Virus record (IMG/VR): IMGVR_UViG_3300024344_000045
Span: 1-39,776 of that record
Reading direction: 5' to 3' (one strand)
DNA: 39,776 bases
Source of the DNA: a virus
Part shown: piece after piece, positions 38,439 to 39,776 of the stretch
Layout of the letters: each line of letters begins with the position of its first letter
Position numbering within the stretch: position 1 is the stretch's first letter
The notes under the pieces: generated by a model
Told to the model about the DNA's origin: nothing
The model's input: the letters and a program-made list of their open reading frames with translations, nothing else
Database searches by the model: none
Made by a program: the position numbers and the translations under genes

Positions 38439-39455
38439 ATGAATGACCCAAAATCCGCCGAAAAACTGATTCAAAACTGGCTGGAATTTAAATTGATTGA
38501 TCAAGGCAAAGCGCCGGCAACGGTTGAAAAATACCGCTGTAATCTGGCTCGGTTTACTTTATTTGTCGATGATAATGAATTGAATCTGACGACAATCACG
38601 CGGGACCAGGTGCGTGAATTCGCCGGAATGTATTTATTTAAGCTGGGGCTTTCGCCTCGAACTAGAACGACGGTTGTTTCAGCCCTGAAAGGCCTATTCG
38701 CCTGGATACAAAATGAACAGATCAGAGACGACAACCCCACACAAAACCTAGAGCACCCCGATTACGGTAAACGTTTGCCCAAGGCTATGCAGTTGAACGA
38801 CGCTAAAAAGCTGATTAATCAACCGAACATGACAACCTTTTCCGGTGTTCGCGATGTGGCTATGCTTAGCGTGCTAATCGGTTGCGGTTTGCGGGTTTCG
38901 GGTTGCTCATCACTGAATGAATCGTCGTTAATTTTCGGTACCGATGAAAAAAAAGGTGAACGCCTTTATATAAGAGTGATCGAGAAACGCGACAAAGAAC
39001 GCATCGTGCCGGCGCCCCATGAAACCCGCTTGGCGATTCGCGCCTACCTGGGCCACCCGGAGATTGATTTAATTGATCGATCGATAAAGGACGGAGATAA
39101 AGTGCTATTTATAGCAACATCAAAAAGCATACCGCCATGCGATTTTCACGGCGAAGCGGTAAGGCTCAAGGCCCAAGGCATCTATAGAATGATTCAACGC
39201 CACGCGTCGGCCGCCGGCATTCCGAAGGATGTAGCCCACCCGCACGCGCTGCGCCATCTATTCGGTACTGAACTGGCCGAGTCTGATGTCGATATCAAAT
39301 CAATTCAAAATCTTATGGGGCATAGCAATGTAGAAACTACGCTCATTTATTTGCAATTGGCAATGCGCCGATTGAGTGAAAATACAGACAAGGGCAACCC
39401 ATTGGGGAAAATGGACACGCCGCTAACCCCGCTATTACAACAGGTCAACGCCTGA
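38439..39455 (+). CDS. Xer-like tyrosine recombinase (putative phage integrase)
   Basis: 338 residues from ATG 38439 (a GTG at 38427 is in frame). N-terminal SAM-like domain: NWLEFKLIDQGKAPATVEKYRCNLARFTLFVDD; catalytic domain has R152 (GCGLRVSG), a Lys in EKRDKERIVP, H269-x-x-R272 (HALRHLFGTEL), H295 (GHSNVETT) and Y304 (IYLQL). Size and both domains fit XerC/D-type integrases. It lies directly beside the inverted-repeat array, a probable attachment or regulatory site. It would mediate integration/excision, or Xer-type resolution. Confidence 0.88.
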   Translation: MNDPKSAEKLIQNWLEFKLIDQGKAPATVEKYRCNLARFTLFVDDNELNLTTITRDQVREFAGMYLFKLGLSPRTRTTVVSALKGLFAWIQNEQIRDDNPTQNLEHPDYGKRLPKAMQLNDAKKLINQPNMTTFSGVRDVAMLSVLIGCGLRVSGCSSLNESSLIFGTDEKKGERLYIRVIEKRDKERIVPAPHETRLAIRAYLGHPEIDLIDRSIKDGDKVLFIATSKSIPPCDFHGEAVRLKAQGIYRMIQRHASAAGIPKDVAHPHALRHLFGTELAESDVDIKSIQNLMGHSNVETTLIYLQLAMRRLSENTDKGNPLGKMDTPLTPLLQQVNA

Positions 39456-39474
39456 ATATAACCACCATCCTGCC

Positions 39475-39681
39475 ATGCGCCCGACTCGTTTTTATATCGG
39501 TCTTAGAAAATACATTGCGGCCCTGTGGCCCTTTCCTGGTTCATGTGTATATACTGACCTTGACGCCCTGGTGCGAGGTTCCCTGGAATATGGCTTACAT
39601 TCCAATCAAAACCAGTTCAAGCGGTTTACGGCCAGTTGCGCGTTATCGGTAAAAGCGCAACTCAACCGTAACGGGGTTTAA
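39475..39681 (+). CDS. Small protein, unknown
   Basis: 68 residues starting at ATG 39475, 19 bases after the recombinase stop. Basic and aromatic (TRFYIGLRKYIAALWPFPGS...QFKRFTASCALSVKAQLNRNG), no known motif. Base order is not distinctive, so it may be non-functional. Confidence 0.4.
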   Translation: MRPTRFYIGLRKYIAALWPFPGSCVYTDLDALVRGSLEYGLHSNQNQFKRFTASCALSVKAQLNRNGV

Positions 39682-39730
39682 CGCAATCAATAACTTATGG
39701 ATGGGGGAGACAATGAAAAGCGCAACTCAA
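39651..39730. repeat. 15-bp direct repeat
   Basis: AAAAGCGCAACTCAA occurs at 39651-39665 (end of the 68-residue gene) and 39716-39730 (start of the last gene), 65 bp apart. Possible remnant of a duplication or a recombination core. Confidence 0.6.
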
Positions 39731-39776
39731 AACACAGAATGGCAGGCAAGTGTATGGGGTGGGGGCTCGGCATCAA
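39713..39776 (+). CDS. Start of a gene running off the window (partial)
   Basis: ATG 39713 has a strong site (GGGGGAGAC) upstream. The 21 visible codons (MKSATQNTEWQASVWGGGSA...) do not identify a family. If the gene order is Mu-like, the small terminase might lie here, but this is a guess. Confidence 0.45.
   Translation, partial: MKSATQNTEWQASVWGGGSAS

Noticed and set aside
1-39776. Six bases CATCAA shared by the beginning and end of the window, suggesting a circular genome
   Set aside because: Six bases may match by chance. Joining the ends gives the last gene an early stop and does not restore a long terminase frame, so circularity is not supported.

Overview
The window is most of the genome of a temperate, contractile-tailed bacteriophage (or prophage). 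Its head and tail genes follow the order and families of phage Mu, but its control, replication and integration genes do not. No Mu-type transposase (A/B pair) is visible. Instead there are a CI-like repressor, a CII-like regulator, a primase-helicase, a dNMP kinase and two tyrosine recombinases. The base composition, Mu-type families and Sec/lipoprotein signals suggest a gammaproteobacterial or other proteobacterial host; I cannot name a genus.

Layout. 1-4.7 kb: end of the large terminase, portal, three small membrane or exported proteins, and a Mu F-type minor head protein with a zinc-protease-like tail. 4.7-14.1 kb: an accessory region with one leftward small membrane gene, non-coding DNA with repeats and a tRNA-like element, a Com-like zinc-ribbon gene, then a run of unusual genes. 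These include two Sec-exported proteins sharing a fibre-like module (one is a 1169-residue polysaccharide-lyase-like protein with three PKD repeats), a lipoprotein, a beta-helix-like protein with about 16 Ala-rich repeats, and a fibre-tail adaptor. 14.1-18.2 kb: M15 endolysin, a single reading frame holding protease, scaffold and major capsid, and a holin with a partner. 18.2-30.1 kb: connector, tail completion, sheath, tube, chaperone with a Mu-like -2 frameshift signal, tape measure, baseplate hub, spike, wedge proteins, fibre and a fibre-associated protein. Almost all of these genes overlap by 1-20 bases, as in one long late operon.

30.1-39.8 kb: the CI-like repressor reads leftward and a ribbon-helix-helix protein reads rightward from a shared control region. 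Next come the CII-like protein, tiny membrane peptides, a catalytic-domain-only tyrosine recombinase, a GemA/gp16-like protein, dNMP kinase, primase-helicase, small zinc-binding proteins, a DUF4326-like protein and an HNH nuclease gene broken by one in-frame stop. About 300 bp of AT-rich repeat DNA bounded by a 23-bp inverted repeat precedes a full-length Xer-like recombinase.

Most striking points: the exported lyase/PKD/fibre fusion, the protease-scaffold-capsid fusion with an internal start, the minor-head/zincin fusion, the conserved -2 frameshift site, and the inverted-repeat-bounded array at 38.1-38.4 kb. All family names come from reading the translations; no database search was run.
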